From positions 1 to 28,512 of the forward strand of contig JAGOUB010000002.1 of assembly GCA_018061525.1 (NCBI GenBank): a stretch of DNA of 28,512 nucleotides. Direction: 5' to 3'. The notes beneath the pieces are model-generated. The model was not told the DNA's origin. It worked only from the letters and a program-made list of their open reading frames with translations, and did no database searches. Source of the stretch: Candidatus Peribacteraceae bacterium. Its GTDB lineage: Bacteria; Patescibacteriota; Gracilibacteria; Peribacterales; Peribacteraceae. A program made the translations under genes and the position numbers. This document shows positions 9,901-15,844 of this stretch, piece after piece. Position 1 is the stretch's first letter, and the number at the start of each line of letters is the position of its first letter.

Positions 9901-10052
9901 CCGAGGCCCGCACCGTGGAGGTCCTGGCCGCCAAGTCCGACATCACCTTCGTGGGCTCCCTGCACCTGCTCGGAAACCTGGCCCGGGCGCTTGAGGCTCA
10001 CCCCATCGATTCACTCCCCTGCCGTCCCGAAGCCCCGCGTCGGGCCGAATAG
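6957..10052 (+). CDS. CarB-like protein (carbamoyl-phosphate synthase large-chain fold), probably catalytically inactive
   Basis: The 1031-aa protein keeps the full domain order of the carbamoyl-phosphate synthase large subunit. It has a pre-ATP-grasp domain (PILVLGPGP) and a first ATP-grasp (about 130-330, EFLGYPVAVRG, MLVAPAQTV). The oligomerisation domain spans about 400-520 (DMRRELKQPGPRRL, GFSDRVIGRI). A second ATP-grasp (about 640-845) and a C-terminal MGS-like allosteric domain (about 897-1020) complete it. The metal- and ATP-binding motif corresponding to E-x-NPR is gone in both halves: SFEPGLHR near residue 291 and GCHLHAGR near 812. Other site residues (the EYE-type Glu and the Gln of QFAV) are missing in the first half; the second keeps AQFLV. 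I infer a pseudoenzyme or a protein with a new role. A true carB, if any, is elsewhere; no carA or pyrimidine gene is nearby. Confidence 0.85.
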   Translation: MTQASLDGASDSASRPILVLGPGPAEAPALEAVVTEAIAALRARGETVVMVAPDLHGDGGADRLYRVPLHPDFLERVLAAEKPKSIVFTAAGRIALAAGLALDASNVLRRYGVEAADTPLPRLRDLAARPLGLLEVSAGETEIRKSISCRSLDESLRAAEFLGYPVAVRGLKREFAAPDVQTLKERVRHLLLQEETVLVEEDVAGAQLVAVLVLRGRDGEAMAVGDAEGIDPLSPESGTPMLVAPAQTVAAELRASLRRDAEHLAGALECIGAAVVVFSVHKQRGAARALSFEPGLHRLSALLGHLHDLPVARLHAELTLGRGVRQLLLAPPELHGVAVALPPALRRRPAHPLTPMFAGERLSGDALGAGRTFGEALQSAVRSLAIGADGLQSPPLTPADMRRELKQPGPRRLLAVASAFEQDWGLNQVHAATGIDLVFLQAVQHTVRLRRELFQQASAPLSTELLWQLKQDGFSDRVIGRIRANQPEEEIAALRRQAGILPELHFLRAEGDDRRTAYLSCREGGSAAAAGRSTILFPVLGPTASPGGRDGDWAVGEAARELALHGYRTAIVTGNPWTTCDRERCRLHVAGDLSGETLAELRRLAEPAATAAWGAAERDIVAWSALMQDNAPAFGTAPAKAVEIDDPRRLATLCATIGLAAPDWREAADAESAAGSGELIGYPLLLRGSHGLTGGRTLVAKTPAALRGWFEDRPTVGRDAFVMIAAAEAGELIDVEAVAQDGALIVFTVGETLERFGAEDGRETMVLPAQRLSLRSLRQLREKTAALAAALRVSGPIGAQFLVTQEDALVVGCHLHAGRLGALTRAATGESLPRLAARAALGLLPVTEPHLCDGQAVAARVSQPRPNGDESALGAAIDLPSALLLGFLGLGFSPPERRVLLCVDDLEDLTALLPTVQSLQRQGAVLLATANAHEFFLSRSVPTGLLHRLDEPRSPNVREYLEQGRLDVAVAVPPDGDDVLLAEARTVEVLAAKSDITFVGSLHLLGNLARALEAHPIDSLPCRPEAPRRAE

Positions 10053-10056
10053 CGCG

Positions 10057-10085
10057 TTGCGCCGGCGGCAGACCGCCCGTATACT
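10057..10085 (+). promoter_or_regulatory. Promoter of greA
   Basis: TTGCGC (-35), 17-nt spacer, TATACT (-10), then 8 nt to the ATG at 10094. A leaderless or one-to-two-base leader is predicted. Confidence 0.6.
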
Positions 10086-10093
10086 CGGCCGGC

Positions 10094-10690
10094 ATGTTCA
10101 ACGACGACCCCACCGACGACGACGAACTCCAGGACGAAGAACTCGGCTCCGAGGGCTCTTCTGCCGCTCACAGCGACGACCCGATCATCGGCGACGATGA
10201 CACGGGCGACGAAGCCGAGACGCTCGTCACTAAGGAAGGACTCAAGAAGCTCAAGGAGGAGCTGGAGACACTCAAGACGGTTCGCCGTCAGGAAGTGGCC
10301 CAGCGCCTGAAAGAGGCCATCTCCTACGGAGACCTCTCCGAGAACTCCGAGTACGAGGAGGCTAAGAACGAGCAGGCCTTCGTCGAGGGTCGCATCATCG
10401 ACCTCGAGGAGAAGATTAAGCACGCCAAGATCATCACCGAGGCCAAGTCCTCCTCCAGCGGAGGCAAGGAGATCTCTATCGGCTCCACCGTCACCTTCCG
10501 CCGCGCAGGCAAGGACGACGAGCCGGAGGCCTACACCATCGTCGGCGCCACCGAGGCCGACCCCTTCGCGCAGAAGATCAGCAACGAGTCGCCCATCGGC
10601 CGCGGCCTTCTGGGCCGCCACAAGGGCGAGATCATCTCGGTGCAGACACCCTCGGGCACGCTCGACTTCGAGATCCTCAAGGTCGCCTGA
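10094..10690 (+). CDS. greA: Transcription elongation factor GreA with acidic N-terminal extension
   Basis: GreA enters the RNA polymerase secondary channel and stimulates cleavage of backtracked RNA. The core from about residue 42 is typical: LVTKEGLKKLKEELETL, then the coiled-coil tip with ISYGDLSENSEYEEAK carrying the acidic catalytic residues, then the FKBP-like domain (SIGSTVTF, IVGATEADP, ISNESPIGRGLLG). The protein is 198 aa against about 158 for the family. The excess is an N-terminal tail of about 41 residues, strongly acidic (DDPTDDDELQDEELGSEG) and probably disordered. Its start is supported by the promoter 8 nt upstream. The next gene overlaps the stop codon (TGATG), so the two are translationally linked. 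Confidence 0.94.
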   Translation: MFNDDPTDDDELQDEELGSEGSSAAHSDDPIIGDDDTGDEAETLVTKEGLKKLKEELETLKTVRRQEVAQRLKEAISYGDLSENSEYEEAKNEQAFVEGRIIDLEEKIKHAKIITEAKSSSSGGKEISIGSTVTFRRAGKDDEPEAYTIVGATEADPFAQKISNESPIGRGLLGRHKGEIISVQTPSGTLDFEILKVA

Positions 10691-11100
10691 TGCCCGGGGA
10701 CGGCGCCACCGCCGGCCAGCCAGCGGCGACGGGAGCCTCGTCTATCGTCATTCCGCCGGAAGTGCAGGCGCAGTTCGGCGACGTGCTCGCCCTGATCGCC
10801 GCGTCTGAAAGTATGAATGCCGAGGAGCGGCAGTACTGGGTGAACATCCTGCCGGTAATGACGCCGGAACAGGTGCAGAACCTGCGCGACATCCTCCAGA
10901 ACGAGAAGAACCAGCTGGCAGCCATCGACCAAAAGTACACCCAGGACGTAGACAAGATCGGCCAGCAGCAGCAGATCCAGCAGACGGATGATGAGCGCCG
11001 CCGCCGCGCGGCCGAGCGCCAGGCTGCGGAACAGAACGACAAAACCACCCAGAACCAGGCGGAGCAGGACCTGCTCAACCAGATCAACCAGATCGGCTGA
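10690..11100 (+). CDS. Coiled-coil protein of unknown function, coupled to greA
   Basis: A 136-aa soluble, highly charged protein whose ATG overlaps the greA stop by one base (TGATG), implying translational coupling. There is no signal peptide or membrane helix. Residues about 20-60 (PPEVQAQFGDVLALIAASES, then MNAEERQYWVNILPVMTPEQ) look like short helices. Residues about 65-136 form a long Gln-, Asp- and Arg-rich helix (IGQQQQIQQTDDERRRRAAE), predicted to be a coiled coil. Its last 17 bases overlap the end of holA on the other strand. I do not recognise the family. Coupling to greA suggests a role near transcription, but that is only positional evidence. Confidence 0.75.
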   Translation: MPGDGATAGQPAATGASSIVIPPEVQAQFGDVLALIAASESMNAEERQYWVNILPVMTPEQVQNLRDILQNEKNQLAAIDQKYTQDVDKIGQQQQIQQTDDERRRRAAERQAAEQNDKTTQNQAEQDLLNQINQIG

Positions 11101-12070
11101 CGGTCTTGCAGAGCGATAGCAGCAGCCGGTCGAGCGCGGCCAGGATTTCGGCGTTGGCCTCGTCGCTCGATTTCAGTTCGCCGGTCTTGAGGGCTTTGTC
11201 GAGGTCACAGCAGAGTTGGACGATCCCCAAGATTTCGGCGCGTGGCCGGCCGGCCACGAACGAGCGCAGAGCCGAGACCATCGGGAACGGGACGCCGCCC
11301 TCGCGCACCGGGTCATCGCCGCTGGTGGCCGAGGCGACCACGGCCGCGTGACGGGCAAAGAGCAGCAGCGTGTTCCAGAGCTGGAACGGCTCGCCGCCCC
11401 GATCGAGGAAACGCCGGGCGAATGCATAGGTCTCGACGGGGCGGCCGCGGCCGATCAGGTCGGTAATGCGCCAGATGACGCCCTCGTCGGAGGGTGAGAC
11501 GAGTTCTTCCACCAGGACCGGAGAGATGGGCTCGCCGCCGGCGGCCACGGCCAGCTTGGACACCTCGGCCGCGAGCAGGCCTTGGTCTTCACCCACCAAT
11601 TCCACCAGAGACTGGGCGGCGCCGGTCGCGAATGAGGCACCGGCGGCTTCGGCCTCGGTGCGCAGCCAGGCATCAAGCCCGCGGCGGTCGATCGCCGGGA
11701 AGTCCTTTACAGTGTCGGCGGCGGCTTCGAGGCCCTTGCTCGCGTTTGAGTTCTTGCGGCGCGCCTTAGCGCCGGTGGCCGCGCGGCGATCGACGAGCAA
11801 CAGGAGGACGTCGGGATGAATGGAGGCCTTTACCGTCACCCACTCCTCGGCCTCCAGGTCTGGGGCGGGCTCGACGACCACCAGGCGCTTCTCGGCGAGG
11901 AACGGCATGGTCGAAATCGCGTCCAACAGGTCGCGTAGCTTGAGGCTGTCGCCCGTCAGCCGCTGGAGGTTATCGGCACCGTGACGCTCGGCAAACTGGC
12001 GGATCCAGCGCTGCTTCTCCCGGGCGAGGGCGTAGTCGTTCTCGCCTTGGAAGAGGTAGATCTGGCTCAC
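11084..12070 (-). CDS. holA: DNA polymerase III subunit delta (HolA)
   Basis: Delta subunit of the clamp loader, which opens the beta clamp during loading. The 328-aa protein has the expected N-terminus (SQIYLFQGENDYALAREKQRW) and the beta-interaction region with FLAEKRLVVVE at about 65-75. The AAA-like linker (PDVLLLLVDRR) and the helical C-terminal collar domain (LVGEDQGLLAAEVSKLA, FARRFLDRGGEPFQLWNTLL, DLDKALKTGELKSSDEANAEILAALDRLLL) follow. As usual for delta, there is no functional P-loop. A frame continues to 12091, but I chose GTG at 12070. The TATACT box ends 6 nt before it, and the first strand begins right after. The gene is convergent with the greA partner, overlapping by 17 nt, and divergent from the dockerin gene. 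Confidence 0.9.
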   Translation of the reverse strand: MSQIYLFQGENDYALAREKQRWIRQFAERHGADNLQRLTGDSLKLRDLLDAISTMPFLAEKRLVVVEPAPDLEAEEWVTVKASIHPDVLLLLVDRRAATGAKARRKNSNASKGLEAAADTVKDFPAIDRRGLDAWLRTEAEAAGASFATGAAQSLVELVGEDQGLLAAEVSKLAVAAGGEPISPVLVEELVSPSDEGVIWRITDLIGRGRPVETYAFARRFLDRGGEPFQLWNTLLLFARHAAVVASATSGDDPVREGGVPFPMVSALRSFVAGRPRAEILGIVQLCCDLDKALKTGELKSSDEANAEILAALDRLLLSLCKTVSRSG

Positions 12071-12076
12071 CGGGCC

Positions 12077-12082
12077 AGTATA
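12077..12082 (-). promoter_or_regulatory. -10 box of holA
   Basis: TATACT on the minus strand, followed by 6 nt and the GTG start codon. A leaderless mRNA is predicted. The -35 region is weak. Confidence 0.5.
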
Positions 12083-12153
12083 GCGCATCAAAAGCGGCTG
12101 ACTAGCTTGTGAATATGGCGAAACGTTCAGAGGATCCCGTCAATGCCGCCCGA

Positions 12154-12182
12154 TTGAGGGAAAAAGCGTATTGGCCTATACT
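12154..12182 (+). promoter_or_regulatory. Promoter of the dockerin-cohesin-cupredoxin operon
   Basis: TTGAGG (-35), 17-nt spacer, TATACT (-10), then 8 nt (AAGAGGAA) to the ATG at 12191. The 8-nt gap contains a purine stretch, but transcription would start inside it. Confidence 0.6.
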
Positions 12183-12190
12183 AAGAGGAA

Positions 12191-12523
12191 ATGTCCAAAC
12201 ACACACCAGTCCTGACGGCCAAGATGCTGCGCACGATCGGCGCCGGTGCGCTCAGCGTGATTGCGGCGTTCACGGTGGGTCTGCGCACCGCCGGCGAAGT
12301 GGAACCCATCGGCCCGATCCAGGCCAACGAACTCGAGGTGATGGCGGGCGACCTGGACGGCAACGGCGCGCTCGACGAAGCCGACGTGACGACGGCGCTC
12401 GAACTGAGCGAGGGCTACGCCGTAGCCACGCGCGCCCAATTGAAGGCCGACCCCAACCGCGACGGTGCCATTACGGCCGCCGACGCGATGGCGATCCTGC
12501 AGATGATCGATTCCGCCCGCTGA
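12191..12523 (+). CDS. Membrane-anchored dockerin-domain protein
   Basis: A 110-aa exported protein. Residues about 11-30 (KMLRTIGAGALSVIAAFTVG) form a signal peptide or anchor. The C-terminal two thirds is a type I-like dockerin with two calcium-binding loops: DLDGNGALDEAD from about residue 54, and DPNRDGAITAAD from about residue 87. Each is followed by a helix (VTTALELSEG, AMAILQMI). Dockerins bind cohesin modules with calcium. The next gene, 2 nt downstream, encodes a cohesin-like surface protein, so the two products may bind each other outside the cell; this is inference. No enzymatic module is attached, so it would act as a plug or adaptor. Operon with the next two genes. Confidence 0.85.
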   Translation: MSKHTPVLTAKMLRTIGAGALSVIAAFTVGLRTAGEVEPIGPIQANELEVMAGDLDGNGALDEADVTTALELSEGYAVATRAQLKADPNRDGAITAADAMAILQMIDSAR

Positions 12524-12525
12524 CC

Positions 12526-13863
12526 ATGACGCGCATCCTCTCCCGCCTGCTGGCCCTGTCCCTCGTGCTGAGCGCCCTCGCCCCGGTGGCCGCGGCCCAG
12601 GACGTGCCCACCGCCGGCGGCGCCCTCTTCGTGTTCGGCGCCCCCTGCGACGACCCGCGCGCCGGCACCGGCGCCTTCGCCGGCCAACTCTCGTCGTCGT
12701 CCGATGTACCGTGCGCGCCCTTCACCCGCGATCAGCAGAACTACCTGACGCCCATCACCATGGTCGGCTCGTCGGTGGACGTAAACCTCTACCTGGCCAA
12801 CCCCGGCAAACTGCCGGTGAGCAAGGTGCAGGCCTGGATCGCCTACGACCCCGAGGCCCTGACGGGCTCGATCCTGTCGGTGGACGGCGCCTTCCCGGGT
12901 GTGAACGCCGCCGAAACGGGCTTCTTTCCTCAGGAAGGCTACGTGAAGCTCTCGGCCACGGCCGGCAGCAGCGGCGCCCCGGCCGACGAGCAGATCCTGG
13001 TGGCCACGCTGCGACTCCGTCCGCTCAAGGCCGCCGACCAAAGTACGATCCTCAGCTTCTATCAGCTGACCGGCTCGGGTGCCAAGACGCTCGCGATGAG
13101 CGGCTCGGCCGCCAGCGGCACGAACATCCTCGACGGCTCGCAGCCGTCGCTGTCCGTGCGCATCGCCCCGGCCGCCAGCAGCTCGTCAGTCTCGTCGGCC
13201 GTCTCAAGCTCGGCCGCCAGCTCGTCGTCCGTCGCCTCTTCGTCGAGCACCGTCTCATCGTCGAGCCGTTCGAGCGTCATGTCGTCGTCCCGCTCGTCGC
13301 TCTCCTTCCCTAGCAGCTCCAGCTCGAGCAGCATCATCCCGATGTCGTCCTCGTCGAGCCTGACCACCGGCAGCAGCGAGTTCCGCCGTCAGCAGGTGCA
13401 GGGTGTGGCGATCGGAACGCAGAACGGCAGCGCCCTGATCGGCTGGCAGATGCTTCCCGGCGCAACCGGCTACCACGTCTACTACAGCACCGTCTCGGGC
13501 GTCTACACGCAGCGCCGCACGCTGGCCGCCGGCGCCACCGGCGACACCATCACCGGTCTACCCAACGGTGACCGCTACTTCTTCGCGGTCCGCGCCGTAA
13601 ACGCCGACGGCGTCGAGAGCGACTACAGCCGCGAGGTGGCTGTCGTCATCGGCCAACCCAACACCGCCACCACCCCGCTGATCGGATCCGTGACGACCGG
13701 CCCCACGCCCGTGGGAATGCAGCAGCTCACGTCGCCCGGCAACAAGACCGTCGCCGGCAAGACCGGTGTCGATGACATGGCGATGGTCCTGATCGGTATC
13801 GCCGCCGTCGTCGGCATGTGGTGCGCCTTCCGCCGCCAGCTCTCCGCCTCCCCCGTCGCATGA
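12526..13863 (+). CDS. Surface protein with cohesin-like domain, Ser-rich linker, FnIII domain and C-terminal anchor
   Basis: The 445-aa protein begins with a clear signal peptide (LLALSLVLSALAPVAAAQ, cleavage near residue 25). Residues about 80-205 resemble a cohesin/CBM-type beta sandwich: VDVNLYLANPGKLPVSKVQ, then WIAYDPEALTG, EGYVKLSATAG and ILVATLRLRPL. A Ser-rich linker of about 65 residues follows. A fibronectin type III domain spans about 285-375 (ALIGWQMLPGATGYHVYYS, YFFAVRAVNADGVES). The tail is KTGVDDMA, a hydrophobic helix MVLIGIAAVVGMWCAF and RRQL, which looks like an anchor or sorting signal. An upstream in-frame extension exists, but the signal peptide fixes the ATG at 12526, 2 nt after the dockerin gene. 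The stop overlaps the next ATG (ATGA). It may serve as the surface receptor for the dockerin protein. Confidence 0.82.
   Translation: MTRILSRLLALSLVLSALAPVAAAQDVPTAGGALFVFGAPCDDPRAGTGAFAGQLSSSSDVPCAPFTRDQQNYLTPITMVGSSVDVNLYLANPGKLPVSKVQAWIAYDPEALTGSILSVDGAFPGVNAAETGFFPQEGYVKLSATAGSSGAPADEQILVATLRLRPLKAADQSTILSFYQLTGSGAKTLAMSGSAASGTNILDGSQPSLSVRIAPAASSSSVSSAVSSSAASSSSVASSSSTVSSSSRSSVMSSSRSSLSFPSSSSSSSIIPMSSSSSLTTGSSEFRRQQVQGVAIGTQNGSALIGWQMLPGATGYHVYYSTVSGVYTQRRTLAAGATGDTITGLPNGDRYFFAVRAVNADGVESDYSREVAVVIGQPNTATTPLIGSVTTGPTPVGMQQLTSPGNKTVAGKTGVDDMAMVLIGIAAVVGMWCAFRRQLSASPVA
13177..13377 (+). repeat. Low-complexity serine-codon tract
   Basis: A degenerate run of AGC, TCG and TCC codons encoding about 65 mostly Ser residues with scattered Ala, Val, Arg and Thr. 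It is an extended, likely glycosylatable linker inside the cohesin protein, not a DNA repeat array. Confidence 0.85.
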
Positions 13864-14819
13864 CCAAGCTCAACCCCCACTGGGACCTCACCGACCAGCC
13901 GCGGCAGGACGCTCCCGCCAACTCCAAGACACTGCCCTCCGCAGCGTTGGCCGTGCCGCGCGGTTCGCCCCGCCCCGCCGCCATCTTCGGCGTGCTGCTG
14001 GCCGTGGGCGTCGGCCTGTTCGCCGCGGTCGGCAACGGCTGGATCCTGCAGGGACAGGCGGTGCCCTCGGCGGTGCTCGAAGTGACAGCCGCCGGCTTCA
14101 GCCCCACCAGCCTGACGGTACGCGCCGGCGATCGCGTGGCGCTGCGCAACAGCGACACCGTCGCCCACACCGTGACCCTGATGAACCCGATCCCCGACCG
14201 TGAGCCGCTCTTCTCCGTGATGCTCCAGCCCCGCCGCGCCGGCGTGGCCACCATCACCGAGAACATGCCCGCGGGCACGTACTTCCTGAGCACCACCGAC
14301 GCCATCCCGTTCGTGGGCCAAGTGATCATCGAAGAAGGCGGCGCCCCGGCTGCCGCCGCAAGCTCGACCGCAGACGGGATCTTGCAGCCCCCGGCTTCCA
14401 GCAGCCGTCCGGCAGGCTTCGGCCCCGCGGGCTCAGCCAGCAGCGCTCCGGCCGTGAGCCCGTTGCGTCCCTCGGCTCCCACCGCCGCCTCCTCTAGCGC
14501 GCCCGTCGTGCCTCCCGCTTCCGTCATCTCGGGCTCGCCGATCGCTAGTACCCCAACCGGCGGCCAGGCTGACCCGACGCCCTTTACCATCGAGGTAAAC
14601 CCCTACGCCATCGAGACCATGCGCGGCGCCGCTCCGATGATGCCCAGCTCCGATACCGGACGGATCGTGCCGCTCGGCCAGGTCGGCAACGCCGGCCTGC
14701 ACAGCGGCGCACCCCTCGCCCCGTCCATTCCCAAGAGCGGACCCGAGCTCTGGATCGTCGGCGCCCTGGCGCTCGGCGGCTTCTGGCTCGCCATCCGCCG
14801 CGGACTGCGCGTGGAGTAA
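13860..14819 (+). CDS. Cupredoxin-like, Pro/Ser-rich surface protein with two membrane segments
   Basis: A 319-aa product, third gene of the dockerin operon; its ATG overlaps the previous stop (ATGA). After about 40 cytoplasmic residues there is a membrane segment (AAIFGVLLAVGVGLFAAVG, about 41-60). A cupredoxin-like strand pattern covers about 72-160: VLEVTAAGFSPTSLTVRAGD, then RVALRNSDTVAHTVTL and AGTYFLSTTDAIPFVGQVII. The first copper-ligand His is present (AHTVT). The Cys and second His expected after the GTYFL strand are not seen, so type 1 copper binding is doubtful. A long Ala/Pro/Ser linker follows. The C-terminus is PKSGPELW, a helix IVGALALGGFWLAI and RRGLRVE, similar in plan to the tail of the preceding protein and possibly a sortase substrate signal. 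Confidence 0.75.
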   Translation: MTKLNPHWDLTDQPRQDAPANSKTLPSAALAVPRGSPRPAAIFGVLLAVGVGLFAAVGNGWILQGQAVPSAVLEVTAAGFSPTSLTVRAGDRVALRNSDTVAHTVTLMNPIPDREPLFSVMLQPRRAGVATITENMPAGTYFLSTTDAIPFVGQVIIEEGGAPAAAASSTADGILQPPASSSRPAGFGPAGSASSAPAVSPLRPSAPTAASSSAPVVPPASVISGSPIASTPTGGQADPTPFTIEVNPYAIETMRGAAPMMPSSDTGRIVPLGQVGNAGLHSGAPLAPSIPKSGPELWIVGALALGGFWLAIRRGLRVE

Positions 14820-14861
14820 AAACATGGCTGACAGATGCGGGGAAACCGAAGCCGACGAAAC

Positions 14862-14891
14862 TTGACATTTCGTCGTTTTTGCAGCTATTGT
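14862..14891 (+). promoter_or_regulatory. csrA promoter
   Basis: Perfect TTGACA (-35), 18-nt spacer and TATTGT (-10). Transcription near 14898 gives a leader of about 68 nt, much longer than at most genes in this window. Confidence 0.7.
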
Positions 14892-14948
14892 CCGAAGGTC
14901 TGAGGAGTTGTGCAGCACGAGGCGGCACGGCCACCACAGACGAACCAT

Positions 14949-14964
14949 GAAGCTAGGAGGCTTC
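14949..14964 (+). promoter_or_regulatory. Probable CsrA autoregulatory hairpin over the csrA ribosome-binding site
   Basis: GAAGC (14949-14953) and GCTTC (14960-14964) form a 5-bp stem around the hexaloop TAGGAG. The Shine-Dalgarno sequence AGGAGG occupies the loop and the first stem base, 5 nt before the ATG. A GGA in a hexaloop overlapping the SD is the classic CsrA target layout. A second GGA lies upstream near 14903. Confidence 0.65.
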
Positions 14965-14965
14965 T

Positions 14966-15181
14966 ATGCTCGTTCTGACACGGAAGAAGAATGAGGCGAT
15001 CGTCATCAACAATGACATCGTCGTCTCGGTCGAGTACATCGGCGAGGGCCGAGTCAAGCTGGGGATCGTCGCCCCGAAGGACGTCCCCGTTCACCGCCAA
15101 GAGGTCTATGACCTCATCCAGGCGGGCGGCGGCTCCACCACCCAGACCGAGGCGGTCGACGGCGATCACCTGAACGAGTGA
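14966..15181 (+). CDS. csrA: Carbon storage regulator CsrA (RsmA)
   Basis: A dimeric RNA-binding protein that binds GGA motifs in mRNA leaders, usually blocking ribosome access. The 71 aa start MLVLTRKKNEAIVINNDIVV, and the strands continue as VKLGIVAPKDVPVHRQEVYD. The critical RNA-contact residues are conserved: Leu4 and Arg44 (in PVHRQ). The last 20 residues are Gly-, Thr- and acid-rich. Unlike most genes here it has a long leader and a perfect SD (AGGAGG), which is itself held in a CsrA-type hairpin, so negative autoregulation is likely. It is monocistronic, ending at a U-tract terminator. No fliW or flagellar gene is in view, so the targets are unknown; the neighbouring SD-bearing genes and the GGA-containing RNA at 15926-16069 are candidates. 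Confidence 0.95.
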   Translation: MLVLTRKKNEAIVINNDIVVSVEYIGEGRVKLGIVAPKDVPVHRQEVYDLIQAGGGSTTQTEAVDGDHLNE

Positions 15182-15232
15182 AACACTCTCATCCGCACGG
15201 CTCTCCCACGACGGGAGAACCGAGCCCAACCC

Positions 15233-15263
15233 CCCGACTTGCAGGAGCAAGTCGGGATTTTTT
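15233..15263 (+). terminator. Intrinsic terminator of csrA
   Basis: A 10-bp perfect stem: CCCGACTTGC (15233-15242) with GCAAGTCGGG (15247-15256), tetraloop AGGA, then ATTTTTT. The loop itself carries a GGA triplet, so it could also be bound by CsrA. Confidence 0.9.
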
Positions 15264-15271
15264 GATGCAAG

Positions 15272-15298
15272 AAAAAGCCCGGACATCGTTGTCCGGGC
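15272..15298 (-). terminator. Intrinsic terminator of the membrane-anchored cupin gene
   Basis: GCCCGGACA (15277-15285) pairs with TGTCCGGGC (15290-15298). On the minus strand the stem is followed by five T residues (15272-15276). It lies 24 nt after the cupin stop and faces the csrA terminator. Confidence 0.88.
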
Positions 15299-15321
15299 CG
15301 GTGGCCGCGAGCGGCCGGTTG

Positions 15322-15792
15322 TCATTTCGCGGGAGCGGGCGTGTTCTGGGTCTTGTCCCACTTCGGTTCGATCATCACGACCGCCTTGCCTTTGCCTTCG
15401 ACGGAGTAGGGCGTCTTGGGGGTGATGTAGACGAGGTCTCCCGGTTTGAGGATCACAGGCTTCTCGTCGAGCGTGACGGTCAGTTCGCCCTCCAAGACGA
15501 GGATCGCCTCCGTGCAGCGCGCGTTGACGCGTTGGCCCTCTTCGGGATAGCGGCCGTCCTGGACGATGGTGGCGACGGACAGCCGGTTCGTGGGGCACGA
15601 GTCGTACAACGTGCATTTGCCGCCCGGGATGTCGTAGACCTTCGCGGTCTCGAACGGGACGACGAGCGACTCGTTGCCGACGGGCGCTGTGACAGGGGCC
15701 GGACGCTGGTCGGAGATACCGCCCCAATAGCCGAGGCCGGCGGCGGCAACCAGCAGGATGCCGATCAGGACGAATAACGGGGGCCTCTTCAC
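15322..15792 (-). CDS. Membrane-anchored cupin-domain protein (paralog of the cupin at 18802)
   Basis: A 156-aa protein with an N-terminal anchor (FVLIGILLVAAAGLGYWGG, about 7-25) and an extracytoplasmic cupin barrel. Conserved features are a Cys pair in GGKCTLYDSCPTNRLS, then IVQDGRYPEEGQRVN, CTEAILVLEGELTV, LKPGDLVYITPKTPYS and EGKGKAVVMIEPKWD. The usual cupin metal histidines are not evident, so it may bind a ligand without a metal. About half the core is identical to the soluble protein encoded at 18802-19149. I chose GTG at 15792, not the frame from 15855, because AAGGAAGG lies 7 nt upstream and the signal anchor begins there. This is one of three genes in the window with a clear purine SD. 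It has its own promoter and terminator. Function unknown; sugar-related cupins are one possibility. Confidence 0.82.
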   Translation of the reverse strand: MKRPPLFVLIGILLVAAAGLGYWGGISDQRPAPVTAPVGNESLVVPFETAKVYDIPGGKCTLYDSCPTNRLSVATIVQDGRYPEEGQRVNARCTEAILVLEGELTVTLDEKPVILKPGDLVYITPKTPYSVEGKGKAVVMIEPKWDKTQNTPAPAK

Positions 15793-15844
15793 GGGACACC
15801 TTCCTTCAGGGAAACAGGGGTTTGAACGGGCGAAACGCCGGCGC

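Noticed and set aside
13177..13377. Tandem repeat or CRISPR-like array
   Set aside because: No constant repeat unit or spacer; it is degenerate Ser-codon usage inside a coding frame. No CRISPR array was seen anywhere in the window.
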